Shown here: positions 1 through 8,090 of the stretch, in pieces
Layout: each line of letters begins with the position of its first letter
Numbering within the stretch: position 1 is the stretch's first letter
Source: Bacillota bacterium
Lineage (GTDB): Bacteria > Bacillota > Clostridia > Clostridiales > Clostridiaceae
DNA: 16,000 nucleotides
Direction of reading: 5' to 3'
NCBI GenBank assembly: GCA_023451395.1
Contig: JAEXZL010000210.1
Span: 1-16,000 of the forward strand
Translations under genes and position numbers: made by a program
The notes under the pieces: generated by a model
The model's database searches: none
The model's input: the letters and a program-made list of their open reading frames with translations, nothing else
Told to the model about the DNA's origin: nothing

Positions 1-212
1 AAATAATTAGGGCTTGGCTGAGTTTTTTTCGGCACTTCTCCCTCTCTCATTCCCTGATAAAAATCCTCATGCTTTAGACTGATTCCAAAGTCGTCTTTAT
101 ATTCCTGATTTTTAAATCTGCAAGTAAGGCTTACGAAGGGTATACTAGTACTGTCAATATATTCCCTTGGTAAATCACAGCATGAATCTGTCATTATAAT
201 GTAGTCTTTCAT
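1..212 (-). CDS. DegV family protein, N-terminal part (cut by window edge)
   Basis: About 70 codons of the N-terminus are visible; the rest lies beyond the left edge. The protein begins MKDYIIMTDSCCDLP, and the TDSxxDLP element plus a later KKTQPSP stretch (residues ~61-67) are typical of the DegV/EDD family. These proteins bind a fatty acid; in Gram-positives some act as FakB, presenting fatty acids to the FakA kinase for phospholipid synthesis. Two consecutive ATG codons occur at 215 and 212. I chose 212 because the GGGGGAG ribosome site (224-218) is then 5 bases away rather than 2. A TATAAT-like box lies at 236-231, but no good -35 was found. Family call is confident; the specific substrate is not visible. 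Confidence 0.85.
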   Translation of the reverse strand, partial: MKDYIIMTDSCCDLPREYIDSTSIPFVSLTCRFKNQEYKDDFGISLKHEDFYQGMREGEVPKKTQPSPNY

Positions 213-304
213 CATATCTCCCCCATAGCTATTATACCTTATTATTTCATAAAACCTCATAAATTTACAGCCCTTTTTAAAACATTTACATCTTTAATAT
301 TTTT

Positions 305-339
305 CTCTTTTCTCTGGTGCCTGGCACCAGAGAAAAGAG
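305..339. repeat. Perfect 17-bp palindrome with one-base centre
   Basis: Arms 305-321 and 323-339 are exact reverse complements around a single T at 322. The core is GGTGCCTGGCACC, GC-rich against AT-rich flanks. It lies 11 bases past the stop of the Gfo/Idh/MocA gene. On the minus strand it is followed by A-rich, not T-rich, sequence, so it is not a canonical terminator for that gene. The core resembles REP-like palindromes dispersed in many genomes; that is a resemblance only, and no second copy is in this window. Confidence 0.7.
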
Positions 340-350
340 GCTTTATTCTT

Positions 351-1343
351 TTATAAATCTGCAGGATATTGAAGACCTATCTGCCTTCTGATTTCATCCA
401 TTATTTCTAGGGATAATATGGTCTTTTCATGGCTGTTTAAGGAGGATTCTAGCTTACCCTCTTGGACAAGACTTACAAACTCCTTAATTTCATAATACAT
501 ATTCTCATGTTCATGCTTTCTTGAAAGTATTTCTTCTTTACCGTTTCTGTATTTTATGCTTACATCTTTAAAATCGTAAACCTCTGATGCAGTAAGGGTA
601 CCCTCTTCCCCTTGAATTTCTACAGGAAGACGAGAATCACTAATTTTTGAATAAATTATAGTCACATCCATGCCATCATATTTTAAGATAGCCGTACCTT
701 GTCCATCAACTCCAGACTCTAGCATTACAGAGGTAGCTATTACCTCCTGAGGCTTTCCCAAAAGGGCTACTACAGGGTGTACGCAGTATACACCTATATC
801 CATAAGAGCTCCGTTGGAAAGCTCTTTTTTGAAGGCATTTAACACTACCCCATTCTTATAGCTGTCATATCTAGAGGAGTACTGACATTTACTCATAAAT
901 ACCTTTCTTATTTTACCTAGCTTGTACAGGTTAGCCTTCAAGGCTAAAAAATTAGGAACTACAGTATTCCTCATGGCTTCCATAATAAGCACGTTATTTT
1001 CTCTGGCTGTTTCTATCATCTCTCTAGCTTCTCTTGCATTTGAAGCAAAGGCCTTTTCACAGAGCACATGCTTCTTATTTTTTAAGAATAGGAGGGCTTG
1101 GCTACAGTGAAAGGAATTAGGAGATGCAATATATATAGCATCAATAAGAGGACTCTTAGAAAGTTCTTCTAAATCCGTAAATACATTAGTTACTCCATAG
1201 GCTGAGGCAAAATCCTTGGCTGTTTCTTCCTTCCTTGAATATACAGCTGTAAGTTCAAATCCATCTACAGCCATAGCAGCTTCAACAAAATTGTGACTTA
1301 TCTTATTTGTTCCTATTACTCCAAATCTTACTTTTGTATCCAT
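351..1343 (-). CDS. Gfo/Idh/MocA family NAD(P)-dependent oxidoreductase
   Basis: A cytosolic dehydrogenase of about 330 residues, the usual family length. The N-terminal Rossmann fold shows GVIGTNKIS at residues 8-16. The family's EKP motif appears as EKA (residues 96-98, after HVLC), an unusual Pro to Ala change at the position next to the conserved lysine. The C-terminal domain carries the ALMDIGVYCVHP segment, with the conserved Asp and His near residues 182 and 189. The family oxidises or reduces sugars, inositol, dihydrodiols or biliverdin-like substrates; the substrate cannot be read here. An in-frame ATG at 1358 exists, but GGAGGT at 1356-1351 is an ideal ribosome site 7 bases before the ATG at 1343, so 1343 is the start. 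It follows the FAD reductase gene by 20 bases and is probably co-transcribed with it. Confidence 0.85.
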   Translation of the reverse strand: MDTKVRFGVIGTNKISHNFVEAAMAVDGFELTAVYSRKEETAKDFASAYGVTNVFTDLEELSKSPLIDAIYIASPNSFHCSQALLFLKNKKHVLCEKAFASNAREAREMIETARENNVLIMEAMRNTVVPNFLALKANLYKLGKIRKVFMSKCQYSSRYDSYKNGVVLNAFKKELSNGALMDIGVYCVHPVVALLGKPQEVIATSVMLESGVDGQGTAILKYDGMDVTIIYSKISDSRLPVEIQGEEGTLTASEVYDFKDVSIKYRNGKEEILSRKHEHENMYYEIKEFVSLVQEGKLESSLNSHEKTILSLEIMDEIRRQIGLQYPADL

Positions 1344-1363
1344 TTTAAAGACCTCCATATAAA

Positions 1364-2428
1364 TTATTTCTTATCTTCTACAATTTTTATAGTTCCTATG
1401 CCGCTTTTCATCACAAGCTTTCTAAGGGGTGGATAATACATGAAGGGGCACTTAAGAAGCTTCAAAAACACCTTTAGTCTTAGCTTAAAGGTTGCAGCCT
1501 TATAGCTTTTATTAGGATTATTGCAGCGGGAATTTAGGACACTGCTGAGATAATACCCGCTATTTATTGCACTGCTTATCCCTTCCAGGGAGCTTGGACT
1601 AATAAACCCTGCTGCTTCACCAATAAGGAATAAGTTATCCTCTCCACAGCAGAAGTCCATCCAAGAGGAGGGTCTAAAAACCAAACATGCCTCTGTTTTT
1701 ATTGGTTCTCCAAAATGAAAACCATAAGTCTTCAAAACTTCCTTCTGCCTTTCAAACCTCTGCCGGCAATCCTTTGAAGGATAGGCTCCTCCAAAAATAA
1801 AATAACCATCTTTAGATATGGACCAGGAATAGCAATCAGTTGCCTTTTCATCAAAGATGCAGGAATAAAAGGGATTGCTGTGATCCTCCTTAAACCATTG
1901 CTGTATGGATACATAGCTTCTAATAGTTTTATCGGAGTAAAAGCTTCTTCTTACTATAGATGATGCTCCATCAGCCCCAACTAGCATTTTTGCCTCAAAG
2001 GTCTTCTTTTCTCCCTTTTCTATATAGCTTATTTTAAATCCTTCAGAGCTTTTATCAATTTTTTGACATATACTGTTATTGTGTATCTCTACATTATCTG
2101 GTATTAAGCTCTTTAACCAGCAGTCAAAGCGATGGCGATGGAGGTTAATATACAGCCTTTGATAATTACGTTCTTTACCGGTAGTTACATCTATGGTTTT
2201 TACAGAAAAAATCTGAGGATCTACCAATACTTCCTTGGGGAGGTTCAAGTTAAATCTTGCTAATGCCTTTTGTGCATCTGGAGCAAGAAGTCCTCCGCAG
2301 GGTTTCATAAAGCCTTCCTCTGAAGATTCTTCCTTTCTATCTATTGCTATGATCTTAAAACTCTTATTAAGTAATCTGGCTAAGGTTGCCCCTCCTGGAC
2401 CAAGGCCTATAATTGCAATATCATACAT
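1364..2428 (-). CDS. FAD-dependent oxidoreductase, geranylgeranyl-reductase/FixC-like
   Basis: A flavoprotein of about 354 residues. It has the N-terminal dinucleotide-binding motif GLGPGGATLARLL (residues 8-20), a KPCGGLL element after the second strand (residues ~42-48), GADGASSIVRR (151-161) and the FAD-contacting GEAAGFISPSSLEGI stretch (270-284). This order is characteristic of the geranylgeranyl reductase / FixC / p-hydroxybenzoate hydroxylase-fold group, which often saturates isoprenoid double bonds or hydroxylates aromatics. The substrate is not evident. The start is uncertain: a GTG at 2449 adds seven residues but has no ribosome site, while ATG at 2428 begins directly with the Rossmann strand MYDIAIIG and is preceded by purine-rich GGAAGAGGG. 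It is the first gene of a two-gene unit with the downstream Gfo/Idh/MocA gene; a shared redox pathway is inference. Confidence 0.8.
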   Translation of the reverse strand: MYDIAIIGLGPGGATLARLLNKSFKIIAIDRKEESSEEGFMKPCGGLLAPDAQKALARFNLNLPKEVLVDPQIFSVKTIDVTTGKERNYQRLYINLHRHRFDCWLKSLIPDNVEIHNNSICQKIDKSSEGFKISYIEKGEKKTFEAKMLVGADGASSIVRRSFYSDKTIRSYVSIQQWFKEDHSNPFYSCIFDEKATDCYSWSISKDGYFIFGGAYPSKDCRQRFERQKEVLKTYGFHFGEPIKTEACLVFRPSSWMDFCCGEDNLFLIGEAAGFISPSSLEGISSAINSGYYLSSVLNSRCNNPNKSYKAATFKLRLKVFLKLLKCPFMYYPPLRKLVMKSGIGTIKIVEDKK

Positions 2429-2575
2429 CCCTCTTCCATACCTTTCCACAGAATCTAATTTACAAAAAATATATTATGTTTTTAATTTTAAGTTAACTGT
2501 TACTATAATTATACTATATTTATCTAGAAAATTTACCGTAAAAATAAAAGGCACAAAGCTAAAAGGAAGAGCCTG

Positions 2576-2614
2576 AAATAAAAAACTATAAGGTTTATAG
2601 AAAACCCCTTATAG
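2576..2614 (-). terminator. Intrinsic terminator of arcA
   Basis: On the minus strand CTATAAGG (2614-2607) pairs with CCTTATAG (2593-2586) and is followed by six T residues (2585-2580). The arcA stop codon lies inside the first arm, so the terminator begins within the gene's last codons. Confidence 0.85.
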
Positions 2615-3862
2615 CTTTTCTCTCCAGAGAGGCATGGTCATGCACCTTGGTCCTCCTCCTCCTCTTGGAAGCTCATATGCCTCTAGCTCGATTACCTCTA
2701 CGCCACTCTTTCGCAAAGCTCTATTTGTACCGTGGTTTCTTTCATAGGTTATTACCTTTCCTGGGGATATGCAGAGAGAATTTGCTCCAGAAAATTTCTG
2801 TTCTCTAGCAGCAGTGATAACATCCTCTCCTCCGCAGTAAATAAGGCTTATGGCCGGCAGTGAAAGCTGCTTTTTTAAAGCTTCCTCCAGAGGATATTCC
2901 AAGGCTCTTGCCTTAAGACTACCCTGAGCACTCCTTTCAAGGATGTAGAGATTTATGTTGTTTTTCAAGTCTCCATAAAACAAAAATTTATCATAATCTA
3001 CCATGGTAAAAATCATATCAAGGTGAATAAATCTTTTGCTTTTGGGAATATCAAAAACCAACACCTTTTCAAAGCCCTCTTCAGAATATAATATATTTGA
3101 AGCCAATGCTTCTACGGCCTCTGCCTCAGTTCTTTCGCTAAGACCTATGGCAACTACCTTTGAAGAAAGAACCAAAATGTCCCCTCCTTCTACAGTCCTA
3201 AGTTCCCCCTTGCTATACCAGGTTTTTACCTCCTTAAGGGAAGGATGATACTTGAAGATATATTTAGAAAATATTGTTTCCTTTTCCCTTTCTCCTTTTG
3301 ACATAATATTGAGAGATACACCACTACCTATGGAAGAAAACAAATCTCTCTGAAAAAAAAGATTGGGAATTGGAGTCAAATAATAAGGATATTTATCTTT
3401 AACTATATTAGTAAGAAGCTCCTGAGGATTTGCAGTTTTAGGAAAGAAGCCTCTGCCCCTTTTATTAAAGCTTTCTTTAGCCATACCTTCTACAGAAACC
3501 TTCAGAAGCTCTGAAAGACTAAGGCTTTCTAAGTAGGCTTCTAAAGCCTCCCTAACAGGAGTATATACTATCTTCTCCTCTTTGATATATTCCTTAATAA
3601 ATTCCTTCCTTGATTCCTCTGATTTTAAGGACTCTTCCGCTAAATCCTGAAGATATACAACCTCCACTCCCTCTCCCTTTAAAAGCCCCTGAAATTCTTT
3701 ATGCTCTCTTAAAGCTTGCTCAAGTAATAATGCTTCATTAAAAAGATCCTTTCTAAGGTTATCTTGAAGGATGCTTTCAACCTCTTTTCCAGGAGGATGC
3801 ATTAGCACAGTTTTTAATTTTCCTATTTCACTATAAACAGAAATTCCTTTATTATAACCCAT
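2609..3862 (-). CDS. arcA: Arginine deiminase
   Basis: Hydrolyses L-arginine to citrulline and ammonia, the first step of the cytosolic arginine dihydrolase (ADI) pathway, giving ATP and acid resistance. At 417 residues it is full length. All catalytic positions of the family can be placed: Asp173 in FQRD, Glu225 in VEGGD, His280 and Asp282 in HLD, and the nucleophile Cys407 in GGGGPRCM. The otherwise very conserved FTRDP motif reads FQRDL here. The start ATG at 3862 follows GGGAG by 8 bases. No arcB (ornithine transcarbamylase), arcC (carbamate kinase) or arcD (antiporter) adjoins it. The gene is flanked by terminators on both sides, so it is a single-gene unit in this genome region. Confidence 0.93.
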   Translation of the reverse strand: MGYNKGISVYSEIGKLKTVLMHPPGKEVESILQDNLRKDLFNEALLLEQALREHKEFQGLLKGEGVEVVYLQDLAEESLKSEESRKEFIKEYIKEEKIVYTPVREALEAYLESLSLSELLKVSVEGMAKESFNKRGRGFFPKTANPQELLTNIVKDKYPYYLTPIPNLFFQRDLFSSIGSGVSLNIMSKGEREKETIFSKYIFKYHPSLKEVKTWYSKGELRTVEGGDILVLSSKVVAIGLSERTEAEAVEALASNILYSEEGFEKVLVFDIPKSKRFIHLDMIFTMVDYDKFLFYGDLKNNINLYILERSAQGSLKARALEYPLEEALKKQLSLPAISLIYCGGEDVITAAREQKFSGANSLCISPGKVITYERNHGTNRALRKSGVEVIELEAYELPRGGGGPRCMTMPLWREKL

Positions 3863-3995
3863 AGCAAAAGCTCCCTTCTAGCAACGTATCTTTCAACTAG
3901 CAAATAAATGAATACTCTTTAGTTTTTTCCTAAAACTCAATAGATATTCTAACCTTTTCATAAATTCATTTAAAAGCTTATCATTAAATATAAGC

Positions 3996-4030
3996 AAAAA
4001 GAGCTGCTCTCATGAAGAAAAACAGCTCCC
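3996..4030 (-). terminator. Intrinsic terminator of uppP
   Basis: On the minus strand GAGCTG (4028-4023) pairs with CAGCTC (4006-4001). The stem is extended inward by TTTTC/GAGAG around a TTCAT loop with one bulged T. A TTTTT run follows (4000-3996). Confidence 0.8.
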
Positions 4031-4066
4031 TGTGATACAGCCCTAAAACTCAAGTATTTATAAAAA

Positions 4067-4888
4067 TTATCTTATAAGATAAAAATACACCAAAACTACA
4101 AGCCCTACAATAATTCTATAATAACCAAAGATTTTAAAATCATGAGCTTTTATATAATCCATAAGAAACTTTATTATAACAACGGATACTATAAAGGCTG
4201 TGAGTGAACCTACTGCGAGAACAATCCATTCAACCTGTGTAAAAGCAGTTCCAAGCTTCAGCATTTTATACCCGCTAGCTCCTATCATTATAGGTAAGGC
4301 TAGAAAAAAAGAAAATTCCGCAGCAATAAACCGTGATGTTCCTAAAAGCACCGCTCCTATTATTGTAGCCCCAGAACGACTTGTCCCAGGCACAAGAGCA
4401 AGCATCTGAAATAAACCTATAAGAAAGGCCTTTCCATAATTCAAATCCTTAAAGCTGGTTATAGCTACTCCCTTTATTTTTCTGCTTTCCAGAATTATAA
4501 AAATCATACCGTATATAATGAGCATGGATGCTACTGTAATAGGATTATATAAAAGCCCTTCAATTTTATCCTCAAAAAGAAAGCCCACTATTGCTGCAGG
4601 AACTGTAGCCACAATTATTTTCAGCCATAGCTCAAGGATTTCTCTTTTTTCATAAAAAGTTTTTCTAGTATCTATGGGATTTAGCTTATTAAAATACAAT
4701 ACTATCACAGCAAAAATCGAACCGAGCTGTACTACCACTCTGAAGGCACTAACAAAGACCTCAGATAACTGAAAACTCATTAAATCCTCCACTATTACGA
4801 GATGACCTGTACTACTAATTGGTAGCCATTCAGTTATCCCTTGTATTATGCCCAATATAATTCCCTTTAATATTTCAGTTAACTCCAT
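4067..4888 (-). CDS. uppP: Undecaprenyl-diphosphatase (BacA/UppP family)
   Basis: An integral membrane phosphatase that converts undecaprenyl diphosphate to undecaprenyl phosphate, recycling the lipid carrier of peptidoglycan and wall polymers. Overexpression of this family gives bacitracin resistance. At 273 residues it has the family length. The two signature regions are intact: EWLPISSTGH at residues 20-29 and PGTSRSGATI at 167-176, which contribute the catalytic Glu, Ser, His and Arg. Multiple hydrophobic spans run through the rest, ending in a VGLVVLVYFYLI helix. The ATG at 4888 is preceded by AGGAGA with 6-7 bases spacing. Terminators of the kinase gene upstream and of its own downstream make it a stand-alone unit. 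Confidence 0.95.
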   Translation of the reverse strand: MELTEILKGIILGIIQGITEWLPISSTGHLVIVEDLMSFQLSEVFVSAFRVVVQLGSIFAVIVLYFNKLNPIDTRKTFYEKREILELWLKIIVATVPAAIVGFLFEDKIEGLLYNPITVASMLIIYGMIFIILESRKIKGVAITSFKDLNYGKAFLIGLFQMLALVPGTSRSGATIIGAVLLGTSRFIAAEFSFFLALPIMIGASGYKMLKLGTAFTQVEWIVLAVGSLTAFIVSVVIIKFLMDYIKAHDFKIFGYYRIIVGLVVLVYFYLIR

Positions 4889-4955
4889 TTCTATTCTCCT
4901 AAAAATTTATATCCTCTTTTACAAGTATTAATATGATCAGGAAATTATATCTTCT

Positions 4956-5011
4956 TAAAAAAGAATAACTCATATTTTAGGAATATTATTTTCTAAAATA
5001 TGAGTTATTCT
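4956..5011 (-). terminator. Intrinsic terminator of the GHKL kinase gene
   Basis: Arms 4962-4980 and 4993-5011 form a perfect 19-bp stem with a 12-base loop. On the minus strand a run of six T residues follows (4961-4956). The kinase stop codon at 5012-5010 overlaps the first arm. Confidence 0.9.
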
Positions 5012-6272
5012 AAGTAAGCTTTCTTGGCACAGTAATTTTAAATACCGTTCTGTTTTGATAGCTTTCTGCGGAAATCCTTCCACACACACTATCTAGTAGC
5101 TCCTTTACTATACTAAGACCTAGGCCTCTATCCCCAGAGCTATTTTCCTTTGTGCTATAACCAAGATTAAATATTTTCTTCATAGCTCCCTCTTCTATTT
5201 GAGGACCATTATTTTCAACCTCAACAATCAAGCTTTTATTACCATTGTAGCTTTTATACTTTATGTAAGGACTCTCACAATCTTTAAGCGCCTCTATGGA
5301 ATTCTTAATAATATTGGATATCACCTTGTAAAGCTCATCCTCTGTAAGCGAAAGATCCTCGTAATCTCCATTATCAGCTATTATCACATCTATACCTCTA
5401 TCCTTTAAAGGTGACAACAGAAGATTTACCATGGGTGTTGAATGAAGGTCAAGCTCTATGGAAGTATCTACAGCCTCGTATCTCTTTATTATATTTTTTA
5501 GCATATTTCCAAGATTATCATATTTCTTCATCTGATAAAGACCATATAAACCACTGATTTCGCTGCCATAATCATGCTTAAGCTTCTTAAGTTCAATTAT
5601 TTTGCCCTTAAGCTCTTTATTAAGCAGCTCTGTTTCTCTGGCACCTTCCCTTGCTCCAGCGATATAAAGAAGAGAGCTAATAACAAGCATAAGGGAGGTC
5701 CCATAAAAAAAGCTGTCTAGGGAAAATACCATTTCAGAAACAATCCAATAGGCTTCGAAGGAGTTAACAGCTATAAATATATAACAAATTATAATAATGA
5801 TTTTAGGGGGAGCTTTCAATTCCTTAACAAGGCTTATACCTGCATAAATACGTCTTCTATTAATATATACTAAAAAATAAATTATCCATATGGGAATGAA
5901 CATAAAAACTACTATGCTTAAATCTCTAGATATATTAAGCTCCAAAACCTTAACATAATTATAAATAAGGGAAAGCATCCTAATTAATACAAAATGCACT
6001 ACATAATTAATTCCAAAGACTAAAAGAGCATCCTTAAAGCATTTTTTATATAATAAAACAAAAATCAACAGTGCTGACATCACCATAAAGAGCTGATTAT
6101 AAATAGTGACTATCCCATATACAAAAAGCAGCGAATTAACGACAAACAGTATTGTTGCGCTGCACAATTTCTTATAAGATAGCTTAAACTCTTCCTTTAT
6201 CATTGAGTTACAAAACCACAAAAAAACAAAGGACTGAAATATCAAGGTTATAATCCTAAACGTTATTAACAA
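5010..6272 (-). CDS. GHKL-domain sensor histidine kinase (AgrC/ComD-like, HPK10 type)
   Basis: A 420-residue membrane sensor kinase. About six hydrophobic spans fill residues 1-205, in the AgrC arrangement without an extracellular domain. They are followed by a coiled-coil-like linker (210-230) and the dimerisation motif KKLKHDYGSEI with the phospho-accepting His233. The ATPase domain shows the N box NIIKNSIEAL (320-329), VENNGPQI (352-359) and G box DRGLGLSIVKEL (381-392). This class usually senses peptides and phosphorylates a LytTR response regulator. No response regulator, AgrB or signal-peptide gene adjoins it, so it is an orphan here. The start is TTG at 6272, supported by GAGGT six bases upstream; no better ATG keeps the first membrane span. 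Its promoter and terminator make it monocistronic. Confidence 0.88.
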   Translation of the reverse strand: MLITFRIITLIFQSFVFLWFCNSMIKEEFKLSYKKLCSATILFVVNSLLFVYGIVTIYNQLFMVMSALLIFVLLYKKCFKDALLVFGINYVVHFVLIRMLSLIYNYVKVLELNISRDLSIVVFMFIPIWIIYFLVYINRRRIYAGISLVKELKAPPKIIIIICYIFIAVNSFEAYWIVSEMVFSLDSFFYGTSLMLVISSLLYIAGAREGARETELLNKELKGKIIELKKLKHDYGSEISGLYGLYQMKKYDNLGNMLKNIIKRYEAVDTSIELDLHSTPMVNLLLSPLKDRGIDVIIADNGDYEDLSLTEDELYKVISNIIKNSIEALKDCESPYIKYKSYNGNKSLIVEVENNGPQIEEGAMKKIFNLGYSTKENSSGDRGLGLSIVKELLDSVCGRISAESYQNRTVFKITVPRKLT

Positions 6273-6329
6273 TTTTTTACCTCATTTCTTTTTAAGCTTT
6301 TTTGTCGTAATATAGATATTTTTACCACT

Positions 6330-6358
6330 ATTATATGATTATATAATAATTGCTACAA
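6330..6358 (-). promoter_or_regulatory. Sigma-A-type promoter for the GHKL kinase gene
   Basis: On the minus strand TTGTAG (6358-6353), a 17-base spacer and a perfect TATAAT (6335-6330) precede the TTG start by about 57 bases. Confidence 0.55.
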
Positions 6359-6389
6359 TTTTCATAGTAAAAATATAAATAAATAGAAG

Positions 6390-6430
6390 AAAAATGGAAA
6401 ACAGTTATTCTGTTAACAAGAATAACTGTT
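6390..6430 (-). terminator. Intrinsic terminator of the padR operon
   Basis: Arms 6420-6430 and 6400-6410 form an 11-bp stem around a 9-base loop. The minus-strand tail is T-rich (TTCCATTTTTC). It lies 14 bases past the stop of the last gene in the operon. Confidence 0.75.
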
Positions 6431-6444
6431 GCATTTTGTTAGTT

Positions 6445-7008
6445 TTATTCTTTTTCTTCTAGTATCTCAGTAAAAGCCTCTTCTATATAGCTATCCATCT
6501 TAAGTTCCTTCTGAACCTTTTCTTTCCAAAGATTATTTTCTAGAAGAGATGAAGCTGAGGTTCCATACCATTTTTCTAGATTTGCTCTAGAGAAGGTATA
6601 GCTTAAATCTTGAAAGTTAAAGGTTATAAGCTGTAGGTTTTCTATAAGGGCGAAATTTGCAGTAGCATTATATATCAGTGAGCTCTTGAGATATCTAGTC
6701 TCAATTTCATCAGTGCTTGCCTCATAATGAATAATGAATTCAAGATCCTCTCCATTTATTTCATTTGTTCTCTTAATTTCTGAAAGAGGCAGATTATAGT
6801 TTAAGTTAGATATATTACCACCATTGCCCATATATTTATTTTTATATTTTTCTACAATTTCAATATGATGACTTTCAGGTTTTTTATTTTCTAAAGCATA
6901 TTGCTCCTCTTTTCCCTTTAGAAAAGGCTTAATATAGAATTCTGTGGAAACCATGCCTATAAGACCTAAAACTAAAAGTATAGCTATTATTATTCCTCTC
7001 TTCTTCAT
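6445..7008 (-). CDS. Membrane-anchored DUF4825-type protein
   Basis: A 187-residue protein. A single N-terminal hydrophobic helix (IIIAILLVLGLIGMV, residues 6-20) follows basic MKKRG, giving an uncleaved anchor or signal peptide with the remainder outside the cytoplasm. Residues ~54-75 (YKNKYMGNGGNISNLNYNLP) and the later SSLIYNATANFALIENLQ stretch resemble what I recall of DUF4825, an extracytoplasmic domain common in clostridia and bacilli without a defined biochemical role. The ATG overlaps the stop of the preceding gene by four bases (ATGA), implying translational coupling. It is the third gene of the padR operon, so PadR control and a role at the cell surface are inferred. Confidence 0.7.
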   Translation of the reverse strand: MKKRGIIIAILLVLGLIGMVSTEFYIKPFLKGKEEQYALENKKPESHHIEIVEKYKNKYMGNGGNISNLNYNLPLSEIKRTNEINGEDLEFIIHYEASTDEIETRYLKSSLIYNATANFALIENLQLITFNFQDLSYTFSRANLEKWYGTSASSLLENNLWKEKVQKELKMDSYIEEAFTEILEEKE

Positions 7009-7679
7009 AACTTCTTCACCTCATAATTATCTGAAAGCTTTATAAGTTTAGTTATATAAATGGGTATTACTATAGAAAGAAATGGTATAAAGAAGCTAAT
7101 TGTAAGCATTAAAAATTCATAGGGACCATCTATGGTAAGGGGTCTTGAAAACCATATATTGCTGGCAAAGCGTACCCCAAAATTAAAAGCTGTAACTACA
7201 AATATAAAGAATCCCCAGAGTATCCAGCTGTATTTTCTAATTTTCAAAGCTCTTATCATATCAATGGAGGCTTCCTCCTTATAGTATTCCTCTGGCTTTT
7301 TCCTATAAAGAACCAAGCTTATAAGCCCTAAAACAATTAAAGCTAAAGTTAAAGCTACATTTATAATCATTAAGGAATAGCTAAGTCTTAAAGGAAGTGT
7401 TATTATCCATAAAATTACCGTATATAGAATTGCCACCTGGAGAGCTTCCCTTTTATAGGCATTTATATATACCCTTTTGCTGCCTTTAATAAATTCATCT
7501 ATACTGCCTAAATCGTTAATGGCTTTAGCAAAAGCCATTTCATAGCTTATTCCTTCTGCCATAGAATCTTCTATTCTTGCGTCCAAATTACTTTTTATCT
7601 CTTCTTTAAGCTCTAAAATTTCCTGGGTTTTACCATACTTTTTAAATAGCCCTTTTATATAAGCATCTACTTCCTTCAT
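7005..7679 (-). CDS. Permease-prefix-domain membrane protein
   Basis: 224 residues in two parts. A soluble N-terminal helical segment (residues 1-75, with FKKYGKTQEILELKEEIKSNL and AFAKAINDLGS) matches the 'permease prefix domain 1' / DUF1700-like module often found beside PadR regulators. About four hydrophobic spans follow, around 80-97, 103-124, 150-170 and 189-212. The function of this group is poorly defined; members accompany ABC exporters or envelope-stress genes. GGAGG lies 7 bases before ATG 7679. The padR stop is only 20 bases upstream, and the DUF4825-type gene overlaps the 3' end. Membrane partner of the downstream surface protein is a reasonable inference, not seen directly. Confidence 0.75.
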   Translation of the reverse strand: MKEVDAYIKGLFKKYGKTQEILELKEEIKSNLDARIEDSMAEGISYEMAFAKAINDLGSIDEFIKGSKRVYINAYKREALQVAILYTVILWIITLPLRLSYSLMIINVALTLALIVLGLISLVLYRKKPEEYYKEEASIDMIRALKIRKYSWILWGFFIFVVTAFNFGVRFASNIWFSRPLTIDGPYEFLMLTISFFIPFLSIVIPIYITKLIKLSDNYEVKKL

Positions 7680-7699
7680 TTTTTAACCTCCTGCCTTAT

Positions 7700-8038
7700 C
7701 TACTCCTTAATTTCTATCAATATATCAATTAAATCTCGAGCGTTTTTCCAAGCCTTGTAGTTTTTTCTATAAAGATTTCTGCCTTCTTCTGTTATCTTAT
7801 AGTACTTTCTTCTTCCACCTTGGGTCTCATTTCCCCAATAGGATTCAATCATCCCTTGACCTTCCAAGCGCTTAAGGCTTGAATAAAGGGTTGGCTCCTT
7901 TAACTCATATAATCCTCCAGAGTCTTCCTTTATTGTCTTAATTATTTCATAGCCATAATTATCCTTATAAAACAATACTTTAAGTATTATTGTATCTATG
8001 TTTCCTCGAATTAAATCTCCACTTATACTTTCCAGCAT
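7700..8038 (-). CDS. PadR family transcriptional regulator
   Basis: A 112-residue winged-helix regulator of the small PadR (PadR-s1) type. Residues ~10-85 carry the domain: ILKVLFYKDNYGYEI, then LKEPTLYSSLKRLEGQGMIESYW and the wing GGRRKYYKITEEG, with the conserved P-T-L-Y-x-x-L-x-R-L core intact. A short C-terminal helix serves dimerisation. A GTG at 8050 is in frame, but it forms part of the GAGGTGAT ribosome site, so ATG 8038 (7 bases from that site) is the start. It leads an operon with the permease-prefix and DUF4825-type genes. The dyad overlapping its own -35 box suggests autorepression. Confidence 0.9.
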   Translation of the reverse strand: MLESISGDLIRGNIDTIILKVLFYKDNYGYEIIKTIKEDSGGLYELKEPTLYSSLKRLEGQGMIESYWGNETQGGRRKYYKITEEGRNLYRKNYKAWKNARDLIDILIEIKE

Positions 8039-8061
8039 ATATCTAATCACCTCATAATTAC

Positions 8062-8090
8062 AATATATATCACATTACTATGTCTGTCAA
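8062..8090 (-). promoter_or_regulatory. Consensus sigma-A promoter of the padR operon
   Basis: On the minus strand a perfect TTGACA (8090-8085), a 17-base spacer and TATATT (8067-8062) lie 24 bases before the padR ATG. The leader would be very short but contains a strong ribosome site. Confidence 0.7.

Noticed and set aside
305..339. Terminator of the Gfo/Idh/MocA gene
   Set aside because: The stem is strong, but the minus strand continues with A residues instead of a T-run; kept as a palindrome only.
2235..2576. Plus-strand 113-codon frame opposite the FAD reductase
   Set aside because: Antisense to conserved FAD-binding motifs and running through the upstream promoter region; shadow.
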